Source: Planctomycetaceae bacterium (GTDB taxonomy: Bacteria; Planctomycetota; Planctomycetia; Pirellulales; Pirellulaceae). Taken from it: a stretch of DNA of 8,524 nucleotides. The notes below the pieces were generated by a model. That model saw only the letters and a list, made by a program, of their open reading frames with translations. It ran no database searches and was not told where the DNA came from. This document shows, piece by piece, positions 7,450 to 8,524 of the stretch (its first letter is position 1; each line of letters starts with the position of its first letter). The stretch is from positions 1 through 8,524 of the forward strand of contig REEF01000722.1 in the NCBI GenBank assembly GCA_007695205.1. Reading direction: 5' to 3'. The translations under genes were made by a program, and so were the position numbers.

Positions 7450-7827
7450 TCATGCCTCGACCTCCATGCGGCCCACGACCCAGCAGCGGATGGGTTCTCC
7501 GAGGATCAGATGGGATTCGATCAACCGTGGGACCATATCCGGCTGGATCTTGGCATAGACGATGCGGCCATGGCCCGCTTGCTGGATATCCACCAGCGGT
7601 TCGCAGACACAGACGCCGATGCAGCCGGCCGTGACCACCGAGGCCTCGATTTGACGTTTGACCAGTTCGGCTTGAATGGCCAATAACGTCTCTCGCGCGC
7701 CAGCGGCGATCCCGCAAGTACCCATGCCAACCGTGATCACCGTGTCGGTCCGGCGACTCGCTCGCACCGATTGGCTGATCTCTTCACGCATCCGCTGAAA
7801 TTCTTCGAGACTGTTCACCACAGACAT
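7450..7827 (-). CDS. HndB-like thioredoxin-fold [2Fe-2S] ferredoxin subunit
   Basis: This 125-residue protein resembles the small HndB-type subunits found beside NuoE- and NuoF-like subunits in NADP-reducing and bifurcating hydrogenases; it is presumably a peripheral electron-transfer or structural subunit. The fold is suggested by GMGTCGIAAGA (34-44), TAGCIGVCVCEPLVD (66-80) and a C-terminal region ending in a HLILG segment. Cysteines are C38, C69, C73 and C75. A normal C-x4-C...C-x3-C site would have another cysteine near residue 33, which is valine here, so the cluster is either ligated differently (C75 is an extra candidate) or absent. The start is firm: ATG at 7827 with AGGAGG six nt upstream, overlapping the stop codon of the preceding gene. 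It lies directly between the NuoE-like and NuoF-like genes, as in hnd-type operons. Confidence 0.85.
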   Translation of the reverse strand: MSVVNSLEEFQRMREEISQSVRASRRTDTVITVGMGTCGIAAGARETLLAIQAELVKRQIEASVVTAGCIGVCVCEPLVDIQQAGHGRIVYAKIQPDMVPRLIESHLILGEPIRCWVVGRMEVEA

Positions 7828-7833
7828 CCACCG

Positions 7834-7839
7834 CCTCCT
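7834..7839 (-). promoter_or_regulatory. Ribosome binding site overlapping the upstream stop codon (HndB-like gene)
   Basis: AGGAGG lies six nt before the ATG at 7827. The last two bases of the preceding TAG stop (7840-7838) are its first two bases, so the sequence TAGGAGG serves both. This predicts coupled, stoichiometric translation of the two small subunits. Confidence 0.75.
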
Positions 7840-8347
7840 ACTCCAATTTCTCCAAATGCTGGACCAGCGATTCGGGCGTCAGACCGGCATGGACCCGGTC
7901 GTCCACCACCGCGACGGGCGATAACCCGCACGAGCCCAGACAATACACAATCTCCAAGGTGTAACGGTAGTCCGTCGACGTCTCGCCCGGCGCAATCCGC
8001 AATGACCGCTCGATGGCCTCGATGCTCTTGCCGCTGCCGCGCACATGACACGCCGTGCCATCGCAGATCCGGATCAGGTGCCGACCACGGCGCTGTAGAC
8101 GAAACTGAGCGTAGAACGTCGCGACCCCATACAGATGATTCAACGGGATCAGCATCTTCTGAGAAATCACCCGCAACACCTCGCGAGGCAAGTACCCGTA
8201 CGCATCCTGGGCTCGCTGCAAGATCGGGATCAACACACCTGGACGGCCCCGAAAATCGTCCAGAATAGAATCCAATAAGCTCAGGTCCAGAGGCTGCTGC
8301 CCCACAGGATCAAGAGCATCTACCGATCCATCACCAGACAAATTCAT
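7838..8347 (-). CDS. hoxE: NuoE/HoxE-type [2Fe-2S] subunit of the hydrogenase diaphorase module
   Basis: This 169-residue protein belongs to the 24-kDa NuoE/HoxE/HndA family, which forms a thioredoxin-fold [2Fe-2S] (N1a-type) subunit docking on NuoF. The N-terminal helical part (about residues 20-80) contains the family-typical stretch GVLIPILQRAQDAYGYLP and the later YGVATFY. The cluster ligands are C95, C100, C136 and C140, in a C-x4-C...C-x3-C pattern (CDGTAC and CLGSC). It is the first gene of the operon. The ATG at 8347 is chosen because AAGGAG lies nine nt upstream; the frame stays open to a TTG at 8380, but that extension (11 residues) has no ribosome-binding support and contains the Shine-Dalgarno itself. 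NuoE of an ordinary complex I is excluded because the following genes lead to HoxYH rather than to membrane subunits. Confidence 0.93.
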   Translation of the reverse strand: MNLSGDGSVDALDPVGQQPLDLSLLDSILDDFRGRPGVLIPILQRAQDAYGYLPREVLRVISQKMLIPLNHLYGVATFYAQFRLQRRGRHLIRICDGTACHVRGSGKSIEAIERSLRIAPGETSTDYRYTLEIVYCLGSCGLSPVAVVDDRVHAGLTPESLVQHLEKLE

Positions 8348-8356
8348 ATCCGATCG

Positions 8357-8362
8357 CTCCTT
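8357..8362 (-). promoter_or_regulatory. Ribosome binding site that fixes the start of the NuoE/HoxE gene
   Basis: AAGGAG on the minus strand, nine nt before the ATG at 8347. It supports this ATG over the upstream TTG at 8380, which would place the site inside the coding region. Confidence 0.7.
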
Positions 8363-8436
8363 CACGGTTCCTCCAGGCAAACTGGAATCTGGGCGGGCTT
8401 GAGGAAGCTACTGGCGGGAAAACCAATGGCCAATGG

Positions 8437-8465
8437 ATTAGATGACCCGAGAGTCCAGATGTCAA
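8437..8465 (-). promoter_or_regulatory. Probable sigma70-type promoter of the hydrogenase operon
   Basis: Read on the minus strand, TTGACA (8465-8460) is a perfect -35 box. It is followed after exactly 17 nt by TCTAAT (8442-8437), one mismatch from the TATAAT -10 consensus. The predicted start is near 8430, giving a leader of roughly 83 nt to the ATG at 8347. No other gene lies between this element and the first gene. The call rests on consensus match and position only. Confidence 0.6.
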
Positions 8466-8524
8466 GTGCCTGGACGAAGGAACCCGGGAAAAAACTTCAG
8501 CAAACCCAGTGCAGCCGTACGGTC

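Noticed and set aside
8515..8522. Palindrome CCGTACGG near the window end
   Set aside because: Eight bases are expected by chance at this GC content, and the context is cut off by the window edge.

Overview
The window carries one six-gene operon, all on the minus strand (transcribed from about 8430 down to 317). It encodes a multisubunit, soluble-type, nucleotide-linked [NiFe] hydrogenase. The DNA is fairly GC-rich and tightly packed, with gaps of 10 to 67 nt between genes, and is clearly bacterial. The host lineage cannot be fixed from the sequence. The intergenic repeats and the mix of good and absent Shine-Dalgarno sequences remind me of Planctomycetota (Pirellulaceae-like genomes), but that is a weak inference from memory.

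Layout in order of transcription. A near-consensus sigma70-type promoter lies at 8437-8465. It is followed by a NuoE/HoxE-type [2Fe-2S] subunit (8347-7838), a small HndB-like thioredoxin-fold ferredoxin (7827-7450), and a very large NuoF-GltD fusion flavoprotein (about 7382-4221). A 61-bp gap built largely from a short tandem repeat comes next. Then come a NuoG-like iron-sulfur subunit with a degenerate molybdopterin domain (4159-2312), the hydrogenase small subunit HoxY (2299-1757) and the large subunit HoxH (1741-317). Beyond hoxH the sequence degrades into a remnant of a dihydrodipicolinate-synthase-family gene (about 254-113). A perfect 21-bp inverted repeat (1-73) closes the window.

How the genes would work together (inference from family knowledge). 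HoxYH oxidises H2 or reduces protons at a NiFe(CN)2CO site. Electrons pass through the HoxY cluster and the Fe-S chain of the NuoG-like subunit to the FMN of the NuoF domain, where NAD(H) reacts. The NuoE and HndB-like subunits add peripheral [2Fe-2S] centres. The unusual part is the second flavoprotein module fused to NuoF, a GltD/NfnB-type FAD and NADP(H) oxidoreductase with its own N-terminal Fe-S domain. The complex therefore seems able to connect H2 with both NAD(H) and NADP(H), possibly by flavin-based electron bifurcation or transhydrogenation. Neither the HoxH-processing protease nor any hyp maturation gene is in the window.
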